Source: an uncultured Kangiella sp.
Lineage (GTDB): Bacteria; Pseudomonadota; Gammaproteobacteria; Enterobacterales; Kangiellaceae
DNA length: 64,000 bases
Direction of reading: 5' to 3'
NCBI GenBank assembly: GCA_947503345.1
Contig: CANNCW010000003.1
Location: 124,001-188,000, forward strand
Shown: one piece after another, positions 44,253 to 52,149 of the stretch
Position numbering within the stretch: position 1 is the first letter of the stretch
Layout: each line of letters starts with the position of its first letter
Notes under the pieces: model-generated
The model's database searches: none
The model's input: only the letters and a program-made list of their open reading frames with translations
Told to the model about the DNA's origin: nothing
Made by a program: the position numbers and the translations under genes

Positions 44253-44266
44253 CCGCCTCCACCAAA
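44253..44266 (+). other. attR of the island array
   Basis: CCGCCTCCACCAAA, identical to the ssrA end at 13200-13213 and followed directly by the terminator hairpin expected after ssrA. It marks the junction back to the ancestral chromosome. Confidence 0.85.
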
Positions 44267-44275
44267 AGATACTTT

Positions 44276-44296
44276 AAAGACGCTTTAAGCGTCTTT
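44276..44296 (+). terminator. Displaced ssrA terminator
   Basis: AAAGACGC, a 5-nt loop, then GCGTCTTT, followed by ATCTTT. It sits 9 bp after the attR copy of the tmRNA end, where the native ssrA terminator would be before integration. Confidence 0.6.
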
Positions 44297-44308
44297 ATCT
44301 TTGCGCAT

Positions 44309-44334
44309 TAAAAAAGGAGGCATAAAGCCTCCTT
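44309..44334 (-). terminator. Terminator of the DUF3016 gene
   Basis: On the minus strand AAGGAGGC and GCCTCCTT form an 8-bp stem with a 5-nt loop followed by a T run, 24 bp after the DUF3016 stop. Confidence 0.7.
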
Positions 44335-44357
44335 CCTGTTGCCTGGATATCCCTATC

Positions 44358-44864
44358 TCACTTTTCCGCCACTTCTCGGGGGAACGTTTTTTGAAACCAA
44401 TCTTTGATCATATCCTTTTCATAACGTAGATTGTCTCTTAGTTTATTACGAGTTTGCAGCCCATCTTGAAAGCCGAGATCTTTTAATTTAACTTCATTGG
44501 AAGATAATACTTTTCCATTGGCATCTGTCACGTGATACTTAAATTTAATTCGTGGATAGTCGATTCTTTTAATTACTCTTAACTGCTTATTACTATCTAT
44601 CCCATGAGCATAACCAGGTAACACTCGCCCAGCTAAATCTAAGTCGGTAACTTTGATCCAAAGTTTTTGTCCTGTAGGCAAACCTTTTGATAATTCTTTA
44701 AAGTATTCTTCAAACTGTTTGAAAACTCTTTTTTCAAATTTACTTTGAGATTCATCGGTAGCGTCAATATCTCGATAATTTTCAGGCTCACTCCAACTCA
44801 CATTCACTTCAGCTTGCGATACCGCACTAAAGCTTAGCAATAGAATTACTATAAATTTTTTCAT
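44358..44864 (-). CDS. DUF3016 family periplasmic protein
   Basis: About 168 residues from ATG 44864, giving a signal peptide MKKFIVILLLSFSAVSQA; an upstream in-frame ATG at 44882 would add six residues. The mature protein has the DUF3016 pattern (VNVSWSEPENYRDI, LDLAGRVLPGY, PRIKFKYHVTDANGKVL). Function unknown. Downstream of and same strand as tcdA, 50 bp apart. Confidence 0.82.
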   Translation of the reverse strand: MKKFIVILLLSFSAVSQAEVNVSWSEPENYRDIDATDESQSKFEKRVFKQFEEYFKELSKGLPTGQKLWIKVTDLDLAGRVLPGYAHGIDSNKQLRVIKRIDYPRIKFKYHVTDANGKVLSSNEVKLKDLGFQDGLQTRNKLRDNLRYEKDMIKDWFQKTFPREVAEK

Positions 44865-44914
44865 ACTCTTCACCATATTCACTATCTATATATTACGACG
44901 CGTCAAAATAGTTT

Positions 44915-45703
44915 TTAGTTACAACTAAATCTTCTTAACTTTGTTAATACCAATCCTACCGCCAAATTAGCGAATGTTGCTGTGACGTGGGTCACGGAGC
45001 CCATTCCTACATCACAAGCCATTTTTAGGGCACGTTCTGAGTCAGGTTTGGCTTGGGTAATAGTGCCATCGGGCATGGGATAAGAAGCTTGCTCTGTGGA
45101 ATATATGCAAGGTATTTGATATTTGCGCTTTGGGTTGCGCGAGAAGTTGTAGTCATAGCGCAAAATAGAACGGGTTTTGGCTAGTAATGGATCGTTATGA
45201 GTCTTGGTGATGTCCGCTATGCTAATTTGGGTTGCATCCGTTTTCCCACCAGCTCCGCCAATGCAAACCAATTTAATCTTGTTGCTTTTACAATGACGGA
45301 TTAAAGCTGCTTTACTACGTGCACTATCAATAGCGTCAATCACATAGTCAAACTCTTTACTGATAAGTTCACGCGTATTTTCGGGCTTCAATAAATCTTC
45401 AATAACTGTGATCCGGCAATCAGGATTAATCTGCGCAATTCGTCCTACCAAAACATCTGCTTTTCCTTGTCCCACAGTTGAATCCAAAGCCACCAACTGA
45501 CGGTTCATATTGGTCTTGCTCACTTCATCAGGGTCAATCAAGGTGATTTTACCTATTCCTGAACGTGCTAATGACTCCACAGCCCATGAGCCAACACCAC
45601 CCACACCTATGACGCAGACATGGCTTTGGTGAAAATTACGCAAACCTTCACGACCATAAAGTCGTTCGATGCCACCGAATCTTTGGAGGTAATCTTCCGT
45701 CAT
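44915..45703 (-). CDS. tcdA: tRNA threonylcarbamoyladenosine dehydratase
   Basis: 262-residue E1-like enzyme (CsdL/TcdA) that uses ATP to cyclise t6A37 to ct6A in tRNAs. Motifs: GVGGVGSWAVESLARSG nucleotide-binding loop, TLIDPDEVSKTNMNRQ, IDAIDSARSKAAL and CIGGAGGKTDAT. The C-terminal DVGMGSVTHVTATFANLAVG segment is typical of TcdA. The start at 45703 is followed by the familiar RFGGIERLYG block. Confidence 0.94.
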   Translation of the reverse strand: MTEDYLQRFGGIERLYGREGLRNFHQSHVCVIGVGGVGSWAVESLARSGIGKITLIDPDEVSKTNMNRQLVALDSTVGQGKADVLVGRIAQINPDCRITVIEDLLKPENTRELISKEFDYVIDAIDSARSKAALIRHCKSNKIKLVCIGGAGGKTDATQISIADITKTHNDPLLAKTRSILRYDYNFSRNPKRKYQIPCIYSTEQASYPMPDGTITQAKPDSERALKMACDVGMGSVTHVTATFANLAVGLVLTKLRRFSCN

Positions 45704-45862
45704 GGATAATACTGATAAATGAACTTGAGCAAATTATAGCAATGAAACGCCAAATCGGTCACAAGCATGATCAAATAAATTAGAAATAAATTTGGCCTAA
45801 ATCACTTTTAAAGCGTTTAAAAATAGGTACAATGCGCCGAATTTCTTTTAAAGGTACAAAAA

Positions 45863-46621
45863 ATGAACAAAATTAAATTGGCTTCCGCTTTAACTTTAGT
45901 GTTTGCTTCAGCTGGCGCAAATGCTGATTTTTTAGGTATTTACGCAGGTTTCCAACAATGGAATTATGACGTAGACGGCACTATCAACTCTGTTGGTAAT
46001 AACATTGATGTGTCCAACGACTTAGGGTTAAGTAGCGATGATAACATCACTAAGTTTGTAGCTTTCGAACACCCAGTGCCGTTTCTACCCAATATTGCGG
46101 TTTATCAAAACGATTTACGCGGTGTAACTAACGGCACAGCTGGTCAAGACTTCACTTTCGGCGGCATTAGCGCAAACACAGGTGATGCGACTCAGTTTGC
46201 TTATAATTTAGATCATGATGAATACGTTTTATATTACGAAATTCTAGATAACTGGGTGAACCTTGATTTAGGTGTTAGCGCAAAGAAATTTGATGGCTCA
46301 GCTTCAGTAGCAACGCGCCTTGGTAGCAATGCTGGCGCTCGTTCCACCGTGGATATCTCGGGTAGCGTACCTATGCTTTATGCTAAAGCACAATTCGACT
46401 TACCTTTCACAGGTTTAAGCGCAGGTGGTCAATTACACCTAGGTCAATTCCAAGATGACAAACTGTCTGATATGAAAGCCTACTTGGCGTATGAAGGCGA
46501 AACTGGTTTTGGTATCGAAGTGGGTTATAGAATCTTTGAACTTGAGTTCGACGATTTCGACGCACTTTCAAGTGACTTAACGATTGATGGTTTCTATGCT
46601 GGATTGAGCTATCATTTCTAG
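45863..46621 (+). CDS. TIGR04219-type outer-membrane beta-barrel protein
   Basis: 252 residues with a signal peptide (MNKIKLASALTLVFASAGANA), amphipathic strands throughout and a terminal aromatic (YAGLSYHF), as expected for BAM-dependent insertion. The FLGIYAGFQQWNYDVDGTI opening and KFVAFEHPVPFLPNI segment are those of the TIGR04219 family of marine gammaproteobacteria. Function unknown. Monocistronic, ended by the hairpin at 46640-46671. Confidence 0.85.
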   Translation: MNKIKLASALTLVFASAGANADFLGIYAGFQQWNYDVDGTINSVGNNIDVSNDLGLSSDDNITKFVAFEHPVPFLPNIAVYQNDLRGVTNGTAGQDFTFGGISANTGDATQFAYNLDHDEYVLYYEILDNWVNLDLGVSAKKFDGSASVATRLGSNAGARSTVDISGSVPMLYAKAQFDLPFTGLSAGGQLHLGQFQDDKLSDMKAYLAYEGETGFGIEVGYRIFELEFDDFDALSSDLTIDGFYAGLSYHF

Positions 46622-46639
46622 TTAAACCTGTATCAAGTA

Positions 46640-46675
46640 AAGCCGATTATTCTGTAAAGATTAATCGGCTTTTTT
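46640..46675. terminator. Bidirectional terminator
   Basis: AAGCCGATTA and TAATCGGCTT form a 10-bp stem with a 12-nt loop, followed by a T run on the plus strand. It serves the outer-membrane protein gene and overlaps the end of the convergent ampG-like gene. Confidence 0.8.
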
Positions 46676-48013
46676 GTCTTTATCTTTAGCATCCCAAGCA
46701 TCCGGATTGCCATTCCACGGAGCTATATAAAACAGCATTAGCATTCCTGGAATAGCCGCAAAAAAACTAAAGTAAAAATAGTTAGTCCAACCAAAACCTT
46801 CCAATGGTATTCTTAAAGTTTCAAAAATACTAACTACAAAGCTACTGGTTTCAGCGTCAGTTCCCTCAACTAAATATCCAGAAGAAGCAGAAGCTAAAAC
46901 TCTAGGCAACGAAGCTAAAGTTGATAACAAAGCAAATTGGGTAGCCGTGAATTGTTTGTTGGATATTTTTGCCATAAAAGCGATTAAAGCTACCGTTCCA
47001 AGACCCACACCAAAATATTCAAAGCTAACAACCCAAAACATAGTTATTGGATCGTTCCCTGCTTCAGATAACACCGCAAAGCCAAGAATAGAGGCCATTT
47101 GGATAGCTCCAAATACCCATAAGGAACGAAAAATCCCAAGCCAAACCATAACTAAACCACCAACAAAAGCACCTATCACAGATGACCACAGTGAAGCCAC
47201 TTTCGCTACAGTCCCAATTTCAGTTTTTGTAAAACCTAAATCTAAATAAAAAGGTGTTGAAAGGGCTACAGCAAAATTATCGCCTAATTTGTAAAAGAAA
47301 AGGAAAGCTAAAATTAATAATGCCGACTTCCAACCGCTTCTTTGAAAAAACTCCTTGAAAGGTTCTATTACAGCAGACTTTATACTGCTTGGAGTAGCAA
47401 AGCGATGTGTTGGCTCCGGTATGAAAACTATAATACCCACTGCAATCAACATAAAGCCTGCTAAAATTATATGTACGGTTCCCCATGGCAAATGATCTGC
47501 TAAAATCAGACCTAAAGTCACAGGGATTAATACTGATAATCGATAAGCGTTAACATGGAATGAAGTTCCTAATCCCAATTCTTCATCTGGTAATAATTCT
47601 CTTCGGTAAGCATCGATCACAATATCTAGGCTCGCACTAAAAAAAGCAATTAAAACTGCAATAATTACAATAGCTCTTAAATCTGATGAAGGAGAAAAGA
47701 AACTTAATCCGATCATTAGGGCCGCTATTGCCAGCTGGCTAACGAATAACCAACCTTTTCTACGACCTAAGAAAGGAATAACAAATCGGTCTAATACAGG
47801 GGCCCAAATAAATTTCCATACATAAGGCAACTGAATAAAGGCAAACAACCCAATGGTTTTTAAATCCACACCTGACTCACGCAACCAAGCAGGCATATAT
47901 TGAAACAATACAAATAATGGCATGCCAGAAGCAATGCCTGTAAATATACAAACCAACATTCTTTTGTTAGCTAAATGTGACCAAGTATTTTGTAAGTTTT
48001 GTTTGATATCCAT
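46661..48013 (-). CDS. ampG: AmpG-type muropeptide permease (MFS)
   Basis: 450-residue major-facilitator protein with about 12 membrane helices. The N-terminal GIASGMPLFVLFQYMPAWLRE, FIQLPYVWKFIWAPVLDRF and GRRKGW motifs are typical of AmpG, which imports GlcNAc-anhydroMurNAc peptides for cell-wall recycling. The start codon lies 51 bp from the divergent PanE-MsrB gene. Other PAT-family transporters (acetyl-CoA type) are possible but less likely. Confidence 0.85.
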   Translation of the reverse strand: MDIKQNLQNTWSHLANKRMLVCIFTGIASGMPLFVLFQYMPAWLRESGVDLKTIGLFAFIQLPYVWKFIWAPVLDRFVIPFLGRRKGWLFVSQLAIAALMIGLSFFSPSSDLRAIVIIAVLIAFFSASLDIVIDAYRRELLPDEELGLGTSFHVNAYRLSVLIPVTLGLILADHLPWGTVHIILAGFMLIAVGIIVFIPEPTHRFATPSSIKSAVIEPFKEFFQRSGWKSALLILAFLFFYKLGDNFAVALSTPFYLDLGFTKTEIGTVAKVASLWSSVIGAFVGGLVMVWLGIFRSLWVFGAIQMASILGFAVLSEAGNDPITMFWVVSFEYFGVGLGTVALIAFMAKISNKQFTATQFALLSTLASLPRVLASASSGYLVEGTDAETSSFVVSIFETLRIPLEGFGWTNYFYFSFFAAIPGMLMLFYIAPWNGNPDAWDAKDKDKKAD

Positions 48014-48063
48014 TGATAAAGGCTATATGTTTTAAATGTTATCCCAAAAGTTTTATAGAACAC

Positions 48064-49326
48064 ATGATTTCAATTCTAGGTGCTGGCGCTATTGGTCAGC
48101 TAGTAGCACATAAACTAACTGATGCGTTGGTAGATTGCCAGTTTATTGTGCGCGATCCTGAAAAATATGAGCCGTCGTGGCAAATAGTAGATGATAACGT
48201 GATTTCTCGGGTCATTTCAGTTTCAGATATTACCGACGAGTTATCTATTGAACTGTTGGCAATTACGGTTAAAGCACCGCAGTTAGCTCAAGCTTTGGAG
48301 TCAGTAAAGCATCGTCTTACTGCAACATCCCAAGTTATATTATTTCAAAATGGCATGGGACATGAAAAAGTCGCTAGCCAATATGTTCCGCCTGAAAATA
48401 TTTATTTTGCCAGCAACACTCATGGTGCTTACCGCCAATCTTTGCAACATTTAATTTATGCGGGTGAAGGACAGCTTAGCATTGGTCCATTAATGCCAAT
48501 CTCAAAAGTTCCAGGTTGGTTTGAAGATTTTGAGCAAGCGGACTTTTCGGCAGTGTGGCATCGTGATATTGAGCCTATTCTTTTGAAGAAATTATTTATC
48601 AATGCTTGTATCAATCCGCTTACCGCTATTTACCAATGCAAAAATGGCGAGCTTTTAGAAGGCAATAAAAAAACACGGCTACTTTCTTTGATTGAAGAAA
48701 ATCAACGTTTTGCTAAACAGCTAAACGTAGAATTTGCGACATCACTGAAAGAAATGATATTAACCGTTATTGAAAAAACTGCTGAAAACTATAACTCCAT
48801 GTATCAAGACGTAACTAAAGGAATTGAGACCGAAATTAATGCCATTAATGGTTATTTATTAGACCTCATGAGCCAACATAAATTTAAGGCCATTCATAAC
48901 TGGCAACTGTGGAGCGATTTCCATATCAGCTTTCCACCAAAACAAGCTTTTGCCAAAGAACGCGCCAAAAGCTTCGAGAGCTTGCAATATCAAGTTACTC
49001 AACAAGCAGGCACTGAGCGCCCTTTTACTGGACGATTTAATCAACACAGCGAAACGGGTAACTATATTTGTGTCTGTTGCGATTCGGTTTTATTTGACCA
49101 AAATGGTAAGTTTGATTCGCATTGTGGCTGGCCGAGTTTTGACCGGTCCACCAATAATAAAGCCATTGCTTATCGTGATGATTTAAGTCATGGTATGAGC
49201 CGAACTGAAATTCTATGCGCCCAGTGTGGTTCCCACTTGGGGCATGTATTTGATGATGGGCCGACCGAAACTGGCGTGCGATTTTGCGTCAATTCAGCAA
49301 GCCTGGATTTTACTCCGAAGGATTAA
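48064..49326 (+). CDS. Ketopantoate reductase (PanE-like)-MsrB fusion protein
   Basis: 420 residues from ATG 48064. Residues 1-285 are PanE/ApbA-like: Rossmann GAGAIG at 6-11, a TVKAPQ strand, FQNGMG, and a C-terminal domain with LLKKLFINACINPLTAI (catalytic Lys about 175-176) and the IETEINAI segment. Residues about 295-420 are a complete methionine-R-sulfoxide reductase B: zinc cysteines C336/C339 and C385/C388, FDSHCGWPSF, and catalytic Cys408 in RFCVNSASL. There is no stop or usable Met between M269 and M378, so MsrB can only be made as a fusion. The usual end of PanE seems shortened at the junction. Confidence 0.92.
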   Translation: MISILGAGAIGQLVAHKLTDALVDCQFIVRDPEKYEPSWQIVDDNVISRVISVSDITDELSIELLAITVKAPQLAQALESVKHRLTATSQVILFQNGMGHEKVASQYVPPENIYFASNTHGAYRQSLQHLIYAGEGQLSIGPLMPISKVPGWFEDFEQADFSAVWHRDIEPILLKKLFINACINPLTAIYQCKNGELLEGNKKTRLLSLIEENQRFAKQLNVEFATSLKEMILTVIEKTAENYNSMYQDVTKGIETEINAINGYLLDLMSQHKFKAIHNWQLWSDFHISFPPKQAFAKERAKSFESLQYQVTQQAGTERPFTGRFNQHSETGNYICVCCDSVLFDQNGKFDSHCGWPSFDRSTNNKAIAYRDDLSHGMSRTEILCAQCGSHLGHVFDDGPTETGVRFCVNSASLDFTPKD

Positions 49327-49328
49327 TT

Positions 49329-49826
49329 ATGAAAATTCATATTGTTAGTATATTTATCGTATTGATTATGTCTGCCTGTGCTTTTGCCGATGATAATCAC
49401 TCTGAGCAGTCCGAAAAACAAGAAAAATATCGCACAGGCCAAATTACGAAGACAGAACTTAAAACTTATGAACAGTTTTTTGCACATCATATCAAGGATA
49501 CGTCTGAGGAAGATATCGCATTGCTTCAATCCATAGATGACACAGTAATTATTACTACTTACTTTGGTCTATGGTGTCACGATAGTAAACGTGAAGTACC
49601 GAGGTTAATTGACTTACTTGAGGCTGCAAATAACAAAAATATTATTCATCGGCTTATCGCTTTAGATCTTAACAAAAAAGAGCCGTTTGGTAGACAAGAA
49701 GAAGACGCCGTATTATTCACGCCTACTATTATCCTAAAGAAAAAAGACAAGGAAATAGGAAGAATTGTAGAAAAACCAATCGATAGTTTGGCACAAGATA
49801 TTGTGAGTTTCCTTGAAAAGGATTAG
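49329..49826 (+). CDS. Secreted thioredoxin-like protein with a WCxxS site
   Basis: 165 residues from ATG 49329, two bases after the fusion gene stop; the longer frame from 49284 lies inside that gene. The signal peptide (MKIHIVSIFIVLIMSACAFA) could be cut by signal peptidase I or, less likely, lipidated at the Cys. A thioredoxin-like core follows, with active-site region GLWCHDSKREVPR: one cysteine and Ser in the second position, plus a cis-Pro-like TPT loop. Cotranscription with MsrB suggests periplasmic redox or thiol chemistry, though the MsrB fusion itself looks cytosolic. Confidence 0.75.
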   Translation: MKIHIVSIFIVLIMSACAFADDNHSEQSEKQEKYRTGQITKTELKTYEQFFAHHIKDTSEEDIALLQSIDDTVIITTYFGLWCHDSKREVPRLIDLLEAANNKNIIHRLIALDLNKKEPFGRQEEDAVLFTPTIILKKKDKEIGRIVEKPIDSLAQDIVSFLEKD

Positions 49827-49842
49827 TTGTTTCTACTTTCAG

Positions 49843-50493
49843 TTAATCTTTTCTCACCCAAGTATTTATATTTGAATATTCTTGCTTCAACTCCGAAGCT
49901 GCCTGTTCAGCAGCTTCGCGACTGAAGAATGCCCCCCAGACAACTCGGTACCAATTATCATCACTTGATGAATCTACTTTGGCGTTAGGAACCTTATCTG
50001 CAAGCCTGCGAGCCTCTAATTCTGAACGGAAAGCCCCTAGTTGTACCAACCAATCACCTCTTGACTGCTTCTCATTAGGGGTAGAGTCCTTCAAAGTATC
50101 TTGAGGCCCAATGCTTGGTTCTATCACATCTTCTACGGCAACAATACTTTCTTCAGAATCAACGAGCCCCTCCTCGGTCAATTCTGGCTGAACAACTTCT
50201 TGTTCAGTAGGTTTTTGTTCAATAGACTCCAGAGCAATAAATTCTTTTTGAACTTTCTCTTGAGTAGCTGGCTGTGGCTCATTGAAAACGTCCGATAAAT
50301 CTGTGATAACATCTCGAGTTTCACTAATTTTATTGCCATCTGTACAACGCCATTCACGCTCACTTTTAGGATCGCATTTCCACCAGCCGGTGCTATTATC
50401 ACTAGATTCATTGAAGGCTTGGCGAGTTGAACAACCTAGTAATAAGGTTAAAACCGCAATAATGATAATCGGACGACAGTAACTCAAAGCCAA
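49843..50493 (-). CDS. SPOR-domain lipoprotein
   Basis: 216 residues: signal peptide with lipobox LLLGC (Cys21), a WWKCDPKSEREWRC segment with two cysteines, a long acidic Glu/Pro/Gln-rich linker and a C-terminal SPOR domain (about 145-215, GDWLVQLGAFRS, WYRVVWGAFFSREAAEQA) that binds denuded septal peptidoglycan. Convergent with the thioredoxin-like gene. Probably a cell-division or cell-wall protein, not matched to a named gene. Confidence 0.85.
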   Translation of the reverse strand: MALSYCRPIIIIAVLTLLLGCSTRQAFNESSDNSTGWWKCDPKSEREWRCTDGNKISETRDVITDLSDVFNEPQPATQEKVQKEFIALESIEQKPTEQEVVQPELTEEGLVDSEESIVAVEDVIEPSIGPQDTLKDSTPNEKQSRGDWLVQLGAFRSELEARRLADKVPNAKVDSSSDDNWYRVVWGAFFSREAAEQAASELKQEYSNINTWVRKD

Positions 50494-50619
50494 ACCTCTT
50501 GAACGAAATAGAGTCTCATAAACTAGCTTTATTCTGGTTGGGCTTCAAGCAGTTTTGCTTGCTTCATTCAAAAAAATTAGTGAAGATACCGCTTTAATTA
50601 TATTTCCTACGAGGATTTC

Positions 50620-51210
50620 ATGGGTACACCATTATCACAAGAAGCTTTAGACACTTTATTTCATAACGCTAGAACCTATAATGCTTGGGACGATAGAGAA
50701 GTTTCTGATGAGCTAATTCATAAATTGGATGAACTGGTAAAAATGGGGCCAACTTCTGCTAACTGCTGCCCAATGCGTGTTGTTTACGTAAAAAGCGATG
50801 AAGCTAAAGCGCAATTACAAGATTGCTTAATGGAAGGCAATATTGAAAAAACCATGACCGCACCTGTTTGCGCAATTATTGGCATGGATATGGAGTTTTA
50901 TGAAAAGCTTCCACAATTATTTCCACACACAGACGCCAGAAGCTGGTTTGTAGGCAAAGAAAAATTTATTGAATCTACTGCTTTTAGAAACTCAAGCTTG
51001 CAAGGTGGCTATTTTATCATGGCAGCGAGAGCTTTAGGCTTAGACTGCGGCCCTATGTCAGGTTTTAGCCCAAAGAAAATTAACGAGACCTTCTTTGCAG
51101 GGACTGCTACTAAAGTTAATTTTTTGTGTAATCTAGGTTACGGCACTGAAAAAGATTTATTCCCAAGAAGCCCAAGATTTAGCTTTGATGAAGCTAATAA
51201 AATTGTTTAG
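50620..51210 (+). CDS. Nitroreductase family protein (RutE/HadB type)
   Basis: 196-residue flavin-dependent oxidoreductase of the malonic-semialdehyde reductase group. FMN-binding and family blocks: FHNARTYNAWDDREVSDELI, MGPTSANCCPMRVVYV, NSSLQGGYFIMAARALGLDCGPMSGF. No rut operon is present, so the substrate is uncertain; it could reduce semialdehydes, quinones or nitroaromatics. Followed 9 bp later by the membrane protein gene, likely the same transcript. Confidence 0.88.
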   Translation: MGTPLSQEALDTLFHNARTYNAWDDREVSDELIHKLDELVKMGPTSANCCPMRVVYVKSDEAKAQLQDCLMEGNIEKTMTAPVCAIIGMDMEFYEKLPQLFPHTDARSWFVGKEKFIESTAFRNSSLQGGYFIMAARALGLDCGPMSGFSPKKINETFFAGTATKVNFLCNLGYGTEKDLFPRSPRFSFDEANKIV

Positions 51211-51219
51211 GAGGAACTT

Positions 51220-52110
51220 ATGCAAAACGACAACGAAAATCCTTACCAAGCTCCAGAATCGGATCTTGATAACAACAATAACTCCGCTGTTCTTTTAGAA
51301 CAACCTCGTCGAGTATCTGCTGGACAAGGCTTTAACTGGCTAGAAAAAGGAATATCTACTTACGTAGTTCCTCATTTTAGTAAATGGCTTATTAGTTGCT
51401 CAATATATGCGCTAATTGTTGTTGTTACACAGCTTTGGTTACAAAGTTTGAATATGGCCATTCAGTTTCTCGCACCCTTCTTTACAGCAGGTGCTTTAAT
51501 TGGTTGCCATAAAATACGTAATTCTGGTCAAATCTCCAACCAGCAAATCTTTGAAGGCTTTAGTCATCCAAATAAAGTACAACTGTTATTACTGTGCTTA
51601 GTTCAAGCAATATTAATTGTAATAATGGTAGCTGCATTATTTTTAATGTCAGGATTAAGCATGGACGATTTACAGAAATTCCAGCAAATCCAATCAAACC
51701 CCGAAGATACCGATTTAATCATTAGCCTATTTAAGCCTTTACTTTCGTTATTACCGGCGATGCTATTATTGGGACTAGCTTACTCAATTGCAGTTTGGTT
51801 TGCTCCTGCATTGGTTGTATTTGATAACAAGTCAGCTCCTATAGCTGTTGGTTCAAGTTTTATTAATGGAATGAAAAACTTTTTGCCGTATTTAGTTTTT
51901 CTTTTGGTAACCATCGCACTCTTTATAGTACTTGGAATTATTGTCAGCATTGTAGGTTTTGTTTTTGGGTTAGTTTCACAAACTTTAGCGCAAGCAATAA
52001 GCACTATGATTATGGCGGTAGTTAGCCTGCCTATTTTAGGCTCAGCATTGTATGTTGGTTATCGAGATATTTTCTACGGCGAGTATGAAGGAAACTCTAA
52101 TTCATTATAA
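51220..52110 (+). CDS. BPSS1780-type integral membrane protein
   Basis: 296 residues with an N-terminal polar segment (NPYQAPESDL), the RRVSAGQGFNWLEKGI block typical of the BPSS1780 family, and about five to six membrane helices. Function unknown. AGGAGG site upstream of the ATG, and a terminator right after the stop. Confidence 0.78.
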   Translation: MQNDNENPYQAPESDLDNNNNSAVLLEQPRRVSAGQGFNWLEKGISTYVVPHFSKWLISCSIYALIVVVTQLWLQSLNMAIQFLAPFFTAGALIGCHKIRNSGQISNQQIFEGFSHPNKVQLLLLCLVQAILIVIMVAALFLMSGLSMDDLQKFQQIQSNPEDTDLIISLFKPLLSLLPAMLLLGLAYSIAVWFAPALVVFDNKSAPIAVGSSFINGMKNFLPYLVFLLVTIALFIVLGIIVSIVGFVFGLVSQTLAQAISTMIMAVVSLPILGSALYVGYRDIFYGEYEGNSNSL

Positions 52111-52138
52111 AAAAAGGAGCTTTATTGCTCCTTTTTTT
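52111..52138. terminator. Bidirectional terminator
   Basis: AAAGGAGC, a 6-nt loop, then GCTCCTTT with A and T runs on either side. It serves the BPSS1780-type gene and the convergent S9 peptidase gene. Confidence 0.85.
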
Positions 52139-52149
52139 GTGCTATCAAA

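Larger units (their letters stand above)
18130..44266. mobile_element. Element 2: 26-kb ssrA-integrated genomic island
   Basis: Starts with an integrase beside the 18111 att copy and ends at a 14-bp ssrA-derived repeat (44253-44266), followed at once by what looks like the original ssrA terminator. It has a mobility and maintenance part (18.2-24.2 kb: integrase, nuclease, RadC, serine recombinase, XRE) and a metabolic/stress cargo part (24.2-44 kb). No conjugation or capsid genes are visible, so it would need a helper. Nested insertions inside it cannot be excluded. Confidence 0.8.
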
